Source: Solibacillus silvestris (lineage in GTDB: Bacteria; Bacillota; Bacilli; Bacillales_A; Planococcaceae). From it: 64,000 bases of DNA. Position numbers and translations under genes: made by a program. The DNA is taken from NCBI GenBank assembly GCA_001586195.1, contig CP014609.1:2392001-2456000 (forward strand), in the 5' to 3' direction. The notes beneath the pieces are model-generated. The model was not told the origin of the DNA and did no database searches. It saw only the letters and a program-made list of their open reading frames with translations. Of this stretch, positions 52,322-62,327 are shown one piece after another (position 1 is the first letter of the stretch; every line of letters starts with the position of its first letter).

Positions 52322-53095
52322 TTAGACTACTTTTGCTTCGTTATGAAGTAAGTTTACTAATTCTTTTACCTGTGCAGAAAGATCGCCTTCTAATACACGA
52401 CCAGCCGCTTTTTGTGGCGGTAAGTAAATTTCAACTGTTTCTACTTTTACTTCAACATCGTCTTCATCGATATCCAAATCATCCAATTCAAGTTCTGCAA
52501 GCGGTTTTTTCTTCGCTTTCATAATACCTGGTAAAGATGGGTAACGTGGCTCGTTTAAACCTTGTTGAGCTGTTACTAATAATGGTAATGATGTTTCTAA
52601 TACTTCAGCGTCCCCTTCGATATCACGTACAATCTTAACGTTCGTGCCGTCGATTTCTAATGAAGTAATTGTTGTTACGTAGTTAATGCCCAGCAGGTCT
52701 GCTAAGCGCGGGCCAACTTGTCCTGAACCACCATCGATTGCTACATTTCCTGCTAAAATTAAATCTGCTTCTTTGTCTTTTAAATATTCCGCTAAAATAT
52801 AAGCTGAAGAATATTGGTCAAGCTCATCTAAATCATCTTCTGTATTAATTAATACCGCTTCATCGGCACCCATTGCTAAAGCTGTACGTAACTGCTTTTC
52901 TGCATCTTCGCCACCGATTGTCACAACTGTTACTTTACCGCCTAATGCGTCGCGCTTTTGAATTGCTTCTTCAATTGCGTACTCATCGTATGGGTTGATG
53001 ATGAATTCTGCACCATCTTCTTGAATTTTACCGCCGGATACGACGATTTTTTCTTCTGTGTCAAAAGTACGTTTTACTAATACAAAAATATTCAT
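52322..53095 (-). CDS. etfB: Electron transfer flavoprotein beta subunit
   Basis: This is a 257-residue partner of EtfA. It has the signature INPYDEYAIEEAIQKRD, VVTIGGEDAEKQLRTALAMGADEAVLI, and the AMP-binding IDGGSGQVGPRLADLLG stretch, with the recognition-loop-like LNEPRYPSLPGIMKAKKKPL near the end. It sits 64 nt after fadB and 56 nt before etfA. Confidence 0.94.
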   Translation of the reverse strand: MNIFVLVKRTFDTEEKIVVSGGKIQEDGAEFIINPYDEYAIEEAIQKRDALGGKVTVVTIGGEDAEKQLRTALAMGADEAVLINTEDDLDELDQYSSAYILAEYLKDKEADLILAGNVAIDGGSGQVGPRLADLLGINYVTTITSLEIDGTNVKIVRDIEGDAEVLETSLPLLVTAQQGLNEPRYPSLPGIMKAKKKPLAELELDDLDIDEDDVEVKVETVEIYLPPQKAAGRVLEGDLSAQVKELVNLLHNEAKVV

Positions 53096-53159
53096 AATCT
53101 AGACCTCCTAAAAGCTTTTTAATTTTAATCCCGAAAAAAACAGGGAAGAATACATTTTT

Positions 53160-53933
53160 TTATTTGCCAGTAAATACTGGCTCACGTTTTTCAATAAATG
53201 CTTGGATTCCTTCTTTAGCATCTTCAGAAACAAATACCTCACCGAAACTGTTTGCTTCAGCATTTACTCCATCGTAATAAGATGATGGTTTCGAGTAATT
53301 CAGCATTTGGATTGCTGCTTTAAGAGCAATTGGTGATTTCTTCGCAATTTTTCTAGCGATTTTCAATGTTTCCGGCAACATCTCTTCGTCGGGAAAAGCA
53401 CGGTTTGCTAATCCCCATTCTACAGCTTCAGCCCCTGTAATCGGGTCGCTTGTAAACATCATTTCCGCAGCTTTGGCTACACCAACATATCGTGGTAATC
53501 GCTGTGTTCCTGCAAATCCTGGTATTAAGCCTAATGATAGCTCAGGTAAGCCTAATTTTGCCGATGCGGTTACAAAGCGCATATGGCATCCCATCGCAAG
53601 TTCCAAGCCGCCTCCTAATGCTGCACCGTGGATTGCGGCAATAACCGGTTTACTGAATGTTTCAATACGTTCGAAAACATCTTGTCCATTTTTCGCCAAT
53701 CCTGTAAATGCTTTGCCTGACTGTACGCTCGTAAATTCTTTAATATCTGCACCTGCAGAAAAGAAACGTCCTTCGCCATGCAAGACGATGACACGTACAT
53801 TTTCATCTTCTTCGACAGCGTCTAAAAGTGCATTCACATCATGGATCAAGCCTTGTGAAAGTGCATTTGCTGGTGGTCTTGAAATTGTTGCAATTGCGAC
53901 CCCTTCTTCTACTTTCCAACTTAGAAACTCCAT
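53160..53933 (-). CDS. fadB: Enoyl-CoA hydratase
   Basis: This 257-residue crotonase-fold enzyme hydrates 2-enoyl-CoA in beta-oxidation. [22 protein letters not shown] (oxyanion hole), [22 protein letters not shown] and [23 protein letters not shown] are present; the two glutamates of the active site fall in GGGLELAM and LPELSLG. It lies 14 nt after fadR, as in the B. subtilis lcfA-fadR-fadB-etfBA operon. Confidence 0.93.
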   Translation of the reverse strand: MEFLSWKVEEGVAIATISRPPANALSQGLIHDVNALLDAVEEDENVRVIVLHGEGRFFSAGADIKEFTSVQSGKAFTGLAKNGQDVFERIETFSKPVIAAIHGAALGGGLELAMGCHMRFVTASAKLGLPELSLGLIPGFAGTQRLPRYVGVAKAAEMMFTSDPITGAEAVEWGLANRAFPDEEMLPETLKIARKIAKKSPIALKAAIQMLNYSKPSSYYDGVNAEANSFGEVFVSEDAKEGIQAFIEKREPVFTGK

Positions 53934-53947
53934 CCTCTACATCCCCT

Positions 53948-54529
53948 TTATGCTTTTAGTGCGTTTAGCAGTAATTGCTTCACTTTCGGAGCTTGCTCTA
54001 ATAAATCATATCGATTTTCATTCATTACCCAAGTTGTCGTAATTTCGTCAATTGTGCCAAACACCATTTGTCTCGCAATACGAACATCCATCGTCTGGTT
54101 GAATTCACCATTTAGCATACCTTCGATTAAAATTTGATCTAGTAAAATTAAGTATTCTTTTAGAATAGAATTAATTTTCAGTCTAATTTCTTTATTCGAT
54201 TGCCGTAGCTCAAGTTGAGTTACAGTTGCCAAGTAGCGATCACTTGATAGAACACGGAAATGATTTTCAATCATTTTACATAACTTATCGGAAGCAGTTT
54301 CCCCACTTTTTATTATAGCCTGTAAATTCTCTACGAAAATACCCATTTTTTCCTGGAATACAGAAATTAAAATATCTTCTTTGTTTTTGAAATATAAATA
54401 GATTGTACCATCAGCAACCCCAGCTTGTTTGGCTATTTTTGAAACTTGGGCTTGATGATAGCCGTTTTCAGCGATAGCAATGACTGCTGCGTCTACTATT
54501 TGCATATATTTGGGTTTGTTTCGTTTCAA
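53948..54529 (-). CDS. fadR: TetR-family fatty acid degradation repressor FadR
   Basis: This is a 193-residue protein from the TTG at 54529 with GGTGGTGAT upstream; the frame beyond runs into the operator. The HTH is GYHQAQVSKIAKQAGVADGTIYLYFKNKEDIL, essentially that of B. subtilis FadR (YsiA), and ATVTQLELRQSN.E.R.KIN follows. Long-chain acyl-CoA releases it from DNA. Its operator lies just upstream (54552-54587) and another candidate lies at ysmA. Confidence 0.92.
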   Translation of the reverse strand: MKRNKPKYMQIVDAAVIAIAENGYHQAQVSKIAKQAGVADGTIYLYFKNKEDILISVFQEKMGIFVENLQAIIKSGETASDKLCKMIENHFRVLSSDRYLATVTQLELRQSNKEIRLKINSILKEYLILLDQILIEGMLNGEFNQTMDVRIARQMVFGTIDEITTTWVMNENRYDLLEQAPKVKQLLLNALKA

Positions 54530-54551
54530 GCAGATCACCACCAAAAAAAAT

Positions 54552-54587
54552 ATGAAAACATGAATGACCATTCATTCATGTTTTCAT
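54552..54587 (-). promoter_or_regulatory. FadR operator
   Basis: Perfect 16-bp arms (54552-54567 and 54572-54587) have a 4-bp spacer, with core TGAATGA..TCATTCA matching the known B. subtilis FadR consensus. It lies between fadD and fadR, so fadR and the genes after it are autoregulated. Confidence 0.85.
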
Positions 54588-54633
54588 ATTATAATTTGTT
54601 CTGCATTCTGTCAATAGTTTGCTAAACAATTAA

Positions 54634-56325
54634 TTAATTTGCTTCTTGTTGTGCCATTTTCTGTTTCTCTTCTTCAATAAGTGTACGTCGTAAAATTTTT
54701 CCTACTGCTGTTTTCGGCAGCTCTTGACGGAATTCATAGAAACGCGGCACTTTATAAGCTGCTAAGTTTTTACGGCAATACTCATTCAGTTCTTTGTCTG
54801 TTACAGATTTACCCTCTTTAAGAACAATGTATGCCTTTACAGTTTCTCCACGATACGGATCCGGTATACCGGCTACTATACACTCTTGAACCGCTTCATG
54901 CTCATACAGCACTTCTTCTACTTCACGCGGGTAAATATTAAATCCGCCTGCAATTATCATATCTTTTTTTCGATCAACAACATAGAAATAACCCTTTTCG
55001 TCCATATAACCTAAATCACCCGTTAAAAACCAGCCATCTGCAAATGTCATTGCTGTTTCTTCAGGACGATTCCAGTAACCCTTCATAACTTGTGGTCCTT
55101 TTACCGCTATTTCGCCGATTTCACCGACAGGCAATACTTCCGATTCACCTGAACGTAAAATAACCGCTTCTGTATTCGGCCATGGTAAACCGATTGAACC
55201 GTTGATACGATGATCCCAAATCGGATTGGCATGTGTAACTGGAGAAGTTTCTGTTAAGCCGTATCCTTCTACTAAACGACCGCCTGTCAATTCTTCAAAC
55301 TTTTCCTGTACTTCCAGAGGTAATGCAGCGGAACCGCTTAAACATGCTTTAATTGACGACAAATCATATTTTGCTAAATCCGGGTGATTCAACAAACCAA
55401 TATACATTGTTGGGGCGCCGGGGAATAACGTTGGTTTTTGTTTATCAATTGTCTTCAATGCTTGCTCAGCATCAAATTTCGGTAATAATACCATCTTGCC
55501 TTGCTGCATGACCGATAAAATTAATACCGTTGTCATACCATATACATGGAAGAATGGAAGTATGCCTAAAATTGTTTCTTCACCTTTTTTACATTTATAC
55601 ATCCATGCATCACACATCAACGTATTTGCAATGAGGTTTTTATGTGTTAGCATAACACCTTTTGGGTAACCTGTTGTACCGCCAGTGTATTGCAATAGTG
55701 CCAAATCATTTTCAAAATCAAAGTCTTGTTCGATTTTATCCATTTTGGCCATTTTCATAATTTCTGTAAACAGGTGATTCGTTCCGCTATGTTCCACTTT
55801 TACACTAAAGCCGTACTGTTTCTTTTGGATGAACGGATACACTAAGTTTTTCGGGAAAGGCAAATAGTCCTTAATTCCTGAAACGATGACATTTTCTATC
55901 TTAGTCTCATGTAATATTTTCATTGCCCTCGGGTATAAAATATCCATTACTAAAATCACTTTTGCTCCGGAATCTGCCATCTGATATTGCAGCTCCCGCT
56001 CGGTATAAAGCGGATTCGTCTGTACGACAACCCCACCGGCATACATCGTACCATAATAGGCAATGACCGCTTGCGGACAGTTCGGCAGCATGATTGCTAC
56101 ACGATCCCCCTTCTCCACCCCTAGAGAACGCAGGTAGTTCGCAAACTTCAACGCTGATTCATAAAGCTCTTTGTACGTAAGCTCGCGCCCCATAAAATGG
56201 ATAGCAACCTTATTAGGCATTGACTCAAATGCTTGTGTTAAAAACTGGTGCACAGGAATTTCCGGCAGCTCAATAGAATGTGGTACTTCTTTCGGATAGC
56301 TTGCCAACCAAACCTTTTCTGTCAT
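54634..56325 (-). CDS. fadD: Long-chain fatty acid-CoA ligase
   Basis: This 563-residue ANL-superfamily enzyme activates fatty acids through an acyl-adenylate. The P-loop reads LLQYTGGTTGYPKGVMLTHKN; EGYGLTETSPVTH, GWFLTGDLGYMDEKGYFYVVDRKKDMI and the C-terminal lysine in PKTAVGKILRR complete the signature. It is located before fadR as in B. subtilis (lcfA). The 315-bp upstream gap (56326-56640) shows AT-rich sequence and the terminator of the yshE group but no gene. Confidence 0.94.
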   Translation of the reverse strand: MTEKVWLASYPKEVPHSIELPEIPVHQFLTQAFESMPNKVAIHFMGRELTYKELYESALKFANYLRSLGVEKGDRVAIMLPNCPQAVIAYYGTMYAGGVVVQTNPLYTERELQYQMADSGAKVILVMDILYPRAMKILHETKIENVIVSGIKDYLPFPKNLVYPFIQKKQYGFSVKVEHSGTNHLFTEIMKMAKMDKIEQDFDFENDLALLQYTGGTTGYPKGVMLTHKNLIANTLMCDAWMYKCKKGEETILGILPFFHVYGMTTVLILSVMQQGKMVLLPKFDAEQALKTIDKQKPTLFPGAPTMYIGLLNHPDLAKYDLSSIKACLSGSAALPLEVQEKFEELTGGRLVEGYGLTETSPVTHANPIWDHRINGSIGLPWPNTEAVILRSGESEVLPVGEIGEIAVKGPQVMKGYWNRPEETAMTFADGWFLTGDLGYMDEKGYFYVVDRKKDMIIAGGFNIYPREVEEVLYEHEAVQECIVAGIPDPYRGETVKAYIVLKEGKSVTDKELNEYCRKNLAAYKVPRFYEFRQELPKTAVGKILRRTLIEEEKQKMAQQEAN

Positions 56326-56594
56326 AAAACTCCTCCCCTTTACTAAAGCTTTACTTGTTTACATCATTATAATGAAAATTGGAAATGGTTTCAAACTATT
56401 TTCATAGATACACACGTTTTATTCTCGATAATGCAGATATTTTCTCGCTAAATATTTTGAGTTTTATAGTAATATTGAATATAAAACATATAGGACTATT
56501 CGTTTAGTATGGAAATATACTTTTTTAATAAAGTTTTAATAGTTTGAATATTTTTTGTATATGGTGATAATTTTCCTAAATAAAATTTAATGAA

Positions 56595-56637
56595 AAAAAG
56601 CAAATGAACTAACTCAATGCTAGTTCATTTGCTTTTA
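56595..56637 (-). terminator. Terminator after the yshE/small peptide genes
   Basis: AAAAGCAAATGAACTA and TAGTTCATTTGCTTTT form a 16-bp perfect stem with a 9-nt loop, just beyond the small open frame. Confidence 0.9.
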
Positions 56638-56640
56638 TGT

Positions 56641-56721
56641 TTAGAGTGTCATCATGTAGTAAATGCCGACTGCCAGAAATATGAAACAGACGACGAGTAA
56701 GATTTTCGATAATGTTTCCAT
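56641..56721 (-). CDS. 26-residue single-helix membrane peptide downstream of yshE
   Basis: The ATG at 56721 follows AGGAG by nine bases, 12 nt after the yshE stop. The product is a short N-terminal polar segment (METLSK) followed by one membrane helix (ILLVVCFIFLAVGIYYMM) and TL. The stop lies directly before the strong terminator, which fits a real last gene. No homologue is recognised; it may be a small subunit of the YshE membrane protein. Confidence 0.55.
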   Translation of the reverse strand: METLSKILLVVCFIFLAVGIYYMMTL

Positions 56722-56733
56722 GTGTGTATGCTC

Positions 56734-57147
56734 CTATGAAATACTTGCTCCGATAACAAATGACAAACCGAGGGAAATTGTAAATGAGATAAACCCAACT
56801 GAACGGTTGTCAGCAGCAATCTCCTCATCAACATTAAATTTCGGTGTTAAAAACTCAAATAAAAAATATGCAAAAATCAATAAGGTAAAACCAAACAAAC
56901 CCCAACCGAGCATTTCAATAAAAGATGTATGCTGATTAATTGAATATCTGAAAATATTACAGACGCCTAAAATTTTTCCTCCAGTAGCTAAAGCGACCGC
57001 GACATTTCCTCTTTTTATTTCATCCCAATTTTTATACTTTGTTACGACTTCAAATAAAATCATCGATACAAATAGGCAAAGGACTACCACACTAAAATAG
57101 CCTGCTGTTTCTACGAGAGGATGGTGCCAAAAGTCTGATCCTAGCAA
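56734..57147 (-). CDS. yshE: DUF350 membrane protein (YshE-like)
   Basis: This is a 137-residue protein with four hydrophobic segments (~16-35, 48-66, 78-98, 115-135). NVAVALATGGKILGVCNIFRYSI and TPKFNVDEEI match the DUF350 pattern. Function unknown. Between mutS2 and fadD as in B. subtilis. The tiny gene at 56641-56721 follows closely. Confidence 0.85.
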   Translation of the reverse strand: MLGSDFWHHPLVETAGYFSVVVLCLFVSMILFEVVTKYKNWDEIKRGNVAVALATGGKILGVCNIFRYSINQHTSFIEMLGWGLFGFTLLIFAYFLFEFLTPKFNVDEEIAADNRSVGFISFTISLGLSFVIGASIS

Positions 57148-57217
57148 TCCATTTTACCCCCTTTAATTAGTTTCTTTATATGTTTAATATTAGCGCATCA
57201 TTTAAAAGGAGCAACAA

Positions 57218-59584
57218 CTATTTTAGTTCTACGACTGTAACACCGAATCCGCCTTCGCCCGCTTCACCATAACGGTATGATTTGACCCGCTTATGGTTTT
57301 TCAGGAAGTTTTGAATTCCCTGGCGTAAAGCCCCGGTCCCTTTACCGTGAATAATCGATACACGCGGATAGTTCGCTAATAACGCATCATCTAAATACTT
57401 TTCTGTTCGAATAAGTGCTTCTTCATATCGTTCCCCACGTAAATCAAGTTCCAGTTTCACGACACTGTTGCGATTTTTCACATTCATCATCGGACGAGTA
57501 GCCTGCTCTTTTTCTGGTTTCACATACTCTAAATCAGATTCGGGCAGTTTCATTTTTAAAATACCGATTTGAACAACCCACTCATTTCCTGCTTTTTGCA
57601 AGAGTGTTCCTTTTTGACCGTAGCTTAATACTTTTACTTCATCGCCCACTTGGAGGTTTTGCTTACGCTCACGGGCAGCGACAGCCTTTTGAAGCACTTT
57701 ATTATTATCAATCGGTGCTGCATTATCTAAACGCTTCTTCACATCGATTAACTCGTGCTCTTTCACCGATAACGCGGCATTTTCTTTCATTTTCCGCAAC
57801 TCTGCAATAATCGTTTCCGCTTCTTTCTTCGCGTCATCAACAATTTTACGAGCCTTATCTTTCGCTTTTTTCTCCAGGTTTTCCTTTTTCTCATCATAAA
57901 TACGAAGACGTTCTTCCAGCTCTGCCCGGATTTTTTGTGCATCTTCCAGTAAAAGATGAGCTTCGTCCGCTTCACGTTCAGATCGTAATCGGCTTTCTTC
58001 TAGTGAAGCAATCATTGACTCAACTTCATGACGGTCAGTACCTGTAAAGGATTTTGCATGGTCGATTACATTTGAACTTAATCCAAGACGTTTGGAAATT
58101 TCAAATGCATTCGACCGACCTGGCACCCCGATCAGTAATCGATAAGTAGGGCTAAGTGTTTCAATATCGAACTCTACACTCGCGTTGACAACAGATGGAC
58201 GGTTATAGCCGTATGCCTTCAACTCCGGATAGTGTGAAGTCGCCATAACACGTGCACCGCGATCAACTGTTTCATCCAAAATAGCAATTGCGAGTGCCGC
58301 ACCTTCTTGCGGATCGGTACCTGCGCCAAGCTCATCAAATAATATTAACGATTTTTCATTAAATTTGCTTAAAATGTCTACTATATTCACCATATGAGAA
58401 GAGAAAGTTGATAATGACTGTTCAATCGACTGTTCATCACCAATATCAGCAAAAATTTGCTCAAACACTGCCAATTCTGAACCATCGAGTGCCGGAACAG
58501 GCAAGCCGCACTGTGCCATGATTGTACACAGTCCCACTGTTTTCAATGTCACTGTTTTACCGCCTGTATTTGGTCCTGTAATGACAATTGCTGTGACATC
58601 TCGTCCAAATTCAATCGTATTGGCAACTGCATCTTCAATCGGCAATAACGGGTGTCGTGCACGGACTAGTCGTGTATAGCCTTCTTTATTCATTTTTGGC
58701 ATTGTGCATTTATTTGCTTGTCCGTACTTTCCTTTTGCTAAAATGACATCCATTTCTCCAAGTAGTTGTACAAGAACAAATATTTCGTGTCCGACTTCCT
58801 GTACCTTTAAAGTAAGCTCGGATAAAATACGCTCAATTTCAGCCTTTTCTTTCACTTTCAGACGCTGTACTTCATTGTTCGATTGAATCACTGCATCAGG
58901 CTCGATAAACAATGTTTGACCTGAAGCGGACTGATCGTGGACAATTCCGCCGTAATGTGAACGATATTCTTGTTTTACCGGGATTACGAAGCGGTCATTA
59001 CGAATTGTAATAATCGCGTCAGACAGCATTTTCGTTGCATTTGAACCACGTGTCAGACTTTCCAGCTTTTGACGGACTTTGGATTCTTCTGAACGCAATG
59101 ACTGGCGAATTGAGCGTAGTGCAGGGCTCGCTGAATCAAGAACCGTACCATTATCATCAATACAATCATTAATTTCGTGCTGCAGTGCTGTCAAGACAGG
59201 CATTTGTTCTTTCCGTTCGATAAAATGCGGGATTTCAATTGTATTTTCCGATTCAATATCTTCAATGAAATTTCGTAATATTCGACTTGCTCGTATTGTG
59301 CTCGCGATTTCCATTAATTCCATCGGGCTAAGCATACCGCCAATTTGCGAGCGTCGCGCATGTGGACGTACATCGAAAATGCCACCCATCGGCACATTGC
59401 CTTTTACACGCAAAATGGCGAGTCCTTCGTCCATTTCCTCCAGTAGTTCGACAACTGTATCGTAATCTGTTTCCGGTACGAGCTCTTCGATTGCTTGTTT
59501 CCCGATCGAGTTTGTACAAAATGCCGCTACTTGTTCACGTACTTTATGAAATTCTAGTGTTTTCAATGCTCGTTGTTCGATCAT
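57218..59584 (-). CDS. mutS2: Endonuclease MutS2 (anti-recombination, ribosome rescue)
   Basis: This is a 788-residue protein. The MutS-type ATPase has Walker A GPNTGGKTVTLK (~335), the STFSSHMVNIVDIL signature, Walker B LILFDELGAGTDPQEGAALA and TSHYPELK. A Glu/Lys coiled coil covers ~510-640, with a KOW-like segment (LQVGDEVKVLSYGQKGTLLQK). The C-terminal Smr nuclease domain (LDLRGERYEEAL, IIHGKGTGALRQGI) is intact. The mismatch-recognition domain I is absent, as expected for MutS2. It is preceded by GGAGGTG. Confidence 0.95.
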   Translation of the reverse strand: MIEQRALKTLEFHKVREQVAAFCTNSIGKQAIEELVPETDYDTVVELLEEMDEGLAILRVKGNVPMGGIFDVRPHARRSQIGGMLSPMELMEIASTIRASRILRNFIEDIESENTIEIPHFIERKEQMPVLTALQHEINDCIDDNGTVLDSASPALRSIRQSLRSEESKVRQKLESLTRGSNATKMLSDAIITIRNDRFVIPVKQEYRSHYGGIVHDQSASGQTLFIEPDAVIQSNNEVQRLKVKEKAEIERILSELTLKVQEVGHEIFVLVQLLGEMDVILAKGKYGQANKCTMPKMNKEGYTRLVRARHPLLPIEDAVANTIEFGRDVTAIVITGPNTGGKTVTLKTVGLCTIMAQCGLPVPALDGSELAVFEQIFADIGDEQSIEQSLSTFSSHMVNIVDILSKFNEKSLILFDELGAGTDPQEGAALAIAILDETVDRGARVMATSHYPELKAYGYNRPSVVNASVEFDIETLSPTYRLLIGVPGRSNAFEISKRLGLSSNVIDHAKSFTGTDRHEVESMIASLEESRLRSEREADEAHLLLEDAQKIRAELEERLRIYDEKKENLEKKAKDKARKIVDDAKKEAETIIAELRKMKENAALSVKEHELIDVKKRLDNAAPIDNNKVLQKAVAARERKQNLQVGDEVKVLSYGQKGTLLQKAGNEWVVQIGILKMKLPESDLEYVKPEKEQATRPMMNVKNRNSVVKLELDLRGERYEEALIRTEKYLDDALLANYPRVSIIHGKGTGALRQGIQNFLKNHKRVKSYRYGEAGEGGFGVTVVELK

Positions 59585-59851
59585 GAGAACACCTCCTATT
59601 ACTTTTCTTTATTTTTAGTCAAACTGTACTATGGAGTTGATTTCCATTCCAGGTCGGACGCTTTCCGACGATCAAGAAACAAAGTTAAACCTGCTTGTCT
59701 TTGTTACTATGCGCCGAGGATTGGGGCATTTTATTGCGATCACCGCAGAAGCAACGACTTGATTTATAAGAAGTGCTAACTCTTAAATCAGGAGTCGCTC
59801 TCCCCTCTATTCCAATCAACTCGTTTCATAATCAATTTCCCTATTCTTTAA

Positions 59852-61567
59852 TCATTTATTTTTTGAAATAAATGCTTCGAATTTATCTTTTGACCATGTG
59901 TTGACGATCAGGTCTTTTTTCAGCCATGCTTTTTGTGCATATTTGACCCCGATGTCCATGAAGCGCAGCTGGTCAATTGCATGCGCGTCTGTATTAATGG
60001 CAATTGGTACATTTTTCTCCATTGCCAGTGTTAAATATTCGATGCTTAAGTCCAGGCGGTACGGATTTGCATTTAGTTCCAATATTTTCCCGTGTGCTGC
60101 TGCCCACTCAATCAATAACGGCACATCCGGATCATAGCCTCCGCGCTGTCCGACAATACGACCTGTCGGATGAGCAATCATATGGACATACGGATTTTCA
60201 ACCGCTGTTTTTAAGCGCGCCATAATTTTGTCCTGCGATTGTGTAAAGCTTGAATGAATGGATGCAATAACAAAATCCAGTTCTTTTAAAACATCGTCTC
60301 CAAAGTCTAAAGTACCATCAGGAAGGATATCCATTTCTGTCCCTCTATATAGTCGGAAATTTGGATTTGCTTCGTTAAATGCATAAATATCGAGCTTTTG
60401 CTGTTCAAGTCGTTCAGGTGTTAGTCCATTCGCTACTTTTAAATATTGCGAGTGATCAGTAATGACCGCATGCGAATACCCGTTATCCATTAAAGCTTGC
60501 CCCATCTCGCTGACTGAATGCGCTCCATCAGACCAAGTTGTATGCATATGAAGATCCGCTACTATATCTTCCAGCTTTACTAACTCACTTAGCTCGTCCA
60601 AACGATCCAGCTCTTTACCGCTTTCACGCACAGTCGGTGGAATAAATGGTAAGTTGAAATGCGCAAAAAACGCTTCTTCCGACTCAAATGTTACGACAGT
60701 ACCGTCTTCTTGCTCGACACCATATTCACTGATTTTCTTCCCCATAGATTTAGCAAGCTGACGCATGCGTACATTATGGTCCTTCGATCCAGTGAAATGA
60801 TGAAGTGCTGTTGCAAATTCTTCCCGAGTCACTAAACGGAAATCCACACTTACCGGTTCTTCACGGTCCAATATGACAGAAACTTTTGTAGCCCCTGCTG
60901 CAACGGTTTCTAATATTGCGAGTCGCGTTAAAATCGCTTCACGTACAACTTCATATTCCTTTGTTGCTATGATGAAATCAACATCTTTACTCGTTTCCGC
61001 AACGCGTCGGAAGCTCCCTGCAACCGAAAACAGCTCCACTTCAGGTAAACTTGCCAAAAGCTCGTTAATCTCCAATACTACAGGCTCGAGCTGCCAAATA
61101 GGTAAACGTTCCGCGCGGGAACCAAATGTTTCAAGCTCTTTTAAAATTTTTTCCTCTGTTTTTGCCGCAAACCCTGCAAGCCCCCTTACTTGACCTGCCT
61201 CACAAGCTGCTTTTAATGTAGCCGCATCTACTATGTTCAATTCCTGATACAATTTGGCAAGCTTTTTACCACCTAACCCCGGTAGTTTCATCAACGGAAC
61301 AAGCCCTTTCGGTACGATTGCCTCAAGCTCTTTCAATACAGTTGATTCCCCGATTTCCATCAGTTCCGTAATAACCGCTGCTGTTCCTTTACCGATACCT
61401 TTAATTGCTGTAATATCATCGATTTCGCTTAGACTCCGCTCATCTGCTTCGAGAGCCGCTGCCGCTTTTCGAAAGGCGGATACTTTAAATGGATTTTCTG
61501 CCTGCAGCTCCATATATAACGCGATTTTTTCCAATGTACGAATAATAATTTTTTTGTTCATCATCAT
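59852..61567 (-). CDS. polX: DNA polymerase X / 3'-5' exonuclease with PHP domain
   Basis: This is a 571-residue protein from the first of three ATGs at 61567, following AAAGGAG. HhH motifs at ~45-140 (AIKGIGKGTAAVITEL, LPGLGGKKLAKLYQEL), a nucleotidyltransferase core with DVDF (SKDVDFIIAT) and the third carboxylate in SVDFRLV, then a PHP domain (~330-570, DLHMHTTWSDG, HSQYLKVANGL, HPTGRIVGQRGG, NTDAHA). It is a gap-filling polymerase/exonuclease used in base excision repair. A terminator-like hairpin and a structured leader lie directly upstream. The 59585-59851 gap after it holds only an imperfect hairpin (~59755-59803). Confidence 0.94.
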   Translation of the reverse strand: MMMNKKIIIRTLEKIALYMELQAENPFKVSAFRKAAAALEADERSLSEIDDITAIKGIGKGTAAVITELMEIGESTVLKELEAIVPKGLVPLMKLPGLGGKKLAKLYQELNIVDAATLKAACEAGQVRGLAGFAAKTEEKILKELETFGSRAERLPIWQLEPVVLEINELLASLPEVELFSVAGSFRRVAETSKDVDFIIATKEYEVVREAILTRLAILETVAAGATKVSVILDREEPVSVDFRLVTREEFATALHHFTGSKDHNVRMRQLAKSMGKKISEYGVEQEDGTVVTFESEEAFFAHFNLPFIPPTVRESGKELDRLDELSELVKLEDIVADLHMHTTWSDGAHSVSEMGQALMDNGYSHAVITDHSQYLKVANGLTPERLEQQKLDIYAFNEANPNFRLYRGTEMDILPDGTLDFGDDVLKELDFVIASIHSSFTQSQDKIMARLKTAVENPYVHMIAHPTGRIVGQRGGYDPDVPLLIEWAAAHGKILELNANPYRLDLSIEYLTLAMEKNVPIAINTDAHAIDQLRFMDIGVKYAQKAWLKKDLIVNTWSKDKFEAFISKNK

Positions 61568-61579
61568 TGTCTCTCCTTT

Positions 61580-61610
61580 AAAAAAGCTCCTCCCGAAAAT
61601 CGAGAGAAGC
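61580..61610 (-). terminator. Terminator/attenuator just upstream of polX
   Basis: GCTTCTCTCG and CGGGAGGAGC pair in RNA (two G-U) around ATTTT, followed on the minus strand by TTTTTTAAAGG. It overlaps the polX ribosome binding region, so it can limit polX expression. Confidence 0.65.
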
Positions 61611-61639
61611 ATTCGCATGATTTTCAAATCAATTACGCC

Positions 61640-61765
61640 TCGGCATTATGGGGTCCCGTTCCGGCTAAGGTCCTGTTGTGAGGATAAATCAGCCGTTTTC
61701 GCTCAATGCCACGCTTTTTAGGTTGGCTGGTTCTTTAGAAACTCCTTTTACGAATTTGGGACACC
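61640..61765 (-). ncRNA. Possible structured leader RNA between cvpA and polX
   Basis: Nested complementary blocks suggest a folded RNA: GGCATT (61642-61647)/AATGCC (61705-61710) encloses CGGCT/AGCCG (61662-61666, 61691-61695), which encloses TCCT/AGGA; GTCCC (61653-61657) can also pair with GGGAC (61758-61762). The region is more GC-rich than nearby gaps and ends at an attenuator-like terminator. It matches no riboswitch class I know. Confidence 0.4.
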
Positions 61766-61778
61766 CGCTGAGAATTAG

Positions 61779-62327
61779 TTAATTTTTTTGAATATACCAC
61801 CAGTTTTGGAACATGCTCGTAATAATCGGTGTATGCTCAAGTATGAGTCCTGCCAAAATGGAATTGTCGATGAATGTTTGAATCATTTCCACCGGCAGTA
61901 ATGCCACAACATACAGCCCGATAAAGAGTACAAGATACATTTCGATAAATCCAAGAACTGCACCCAATACATAGTTTAGCGAACTTAATACAGGTAAATA
62001 CGTTAAAAAATCAAACATCGACCCGACAATTTGGAGGGCAATCTTTACAGCGAAGAAAATAATGGCAAACGCAAAGACGCGATAAAATGTACGGTCAACA
62101 TCAAGTGAATCCAGAACGAGCGTCACTGTTGAACCTTCTGTAAATCCAGGATACGGAATCCATAATACAAATTTTTCTGCAAGCGGCTTATAATAAATAA
62201 TCGCTACAATGAGGGCAATAATAAAACTTCCGATATTAATAAGCTGAACAACGAACCCTCGTTTCGCTCCAACTATAAGACTAATGATAAAGACTACGAG
62301 AATAATTAAATCCAACATGTATGTCAA
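61779..62327 (-). CDS. cvpA: CvpA-family membrane protein
   Basis: This is a 182-residue protein with four membrane helices. The opening [39 protein letters not shown] is the CvpA/YshB signature. Its role is unknown; in E. coli CvpA affects colicin V export. The ATG overlaps the zapA stop (ATGA), and the order zapA-cvpA-polX-mutS2 is kept. Confidence 0.9.
   Translation of the reverse strand: MTYMLDLIILVVFIISLIVGAKRGFVVQLINIGSFIIALIVAIIYYKPLAEKFVLWIPYPGFTEGSTVTLVLDSLDVDRTFYRVFAFAIIFFAVKIALQIVGSMFDFLTYLPVLSSLNYVLGAVLGFIEMYLVLFIGLYVVALLPVEMIQTFIDNSILAGLILEHTPIITSMFQNWWYIQKN

Noticed and set aside
61611-61778. T-box, M-box, ydaO or yybP-ykoY class for the polX leader
   Set aside because: Characteristic conserved blocks of these classes are not present; kept only as an unclassified fold.
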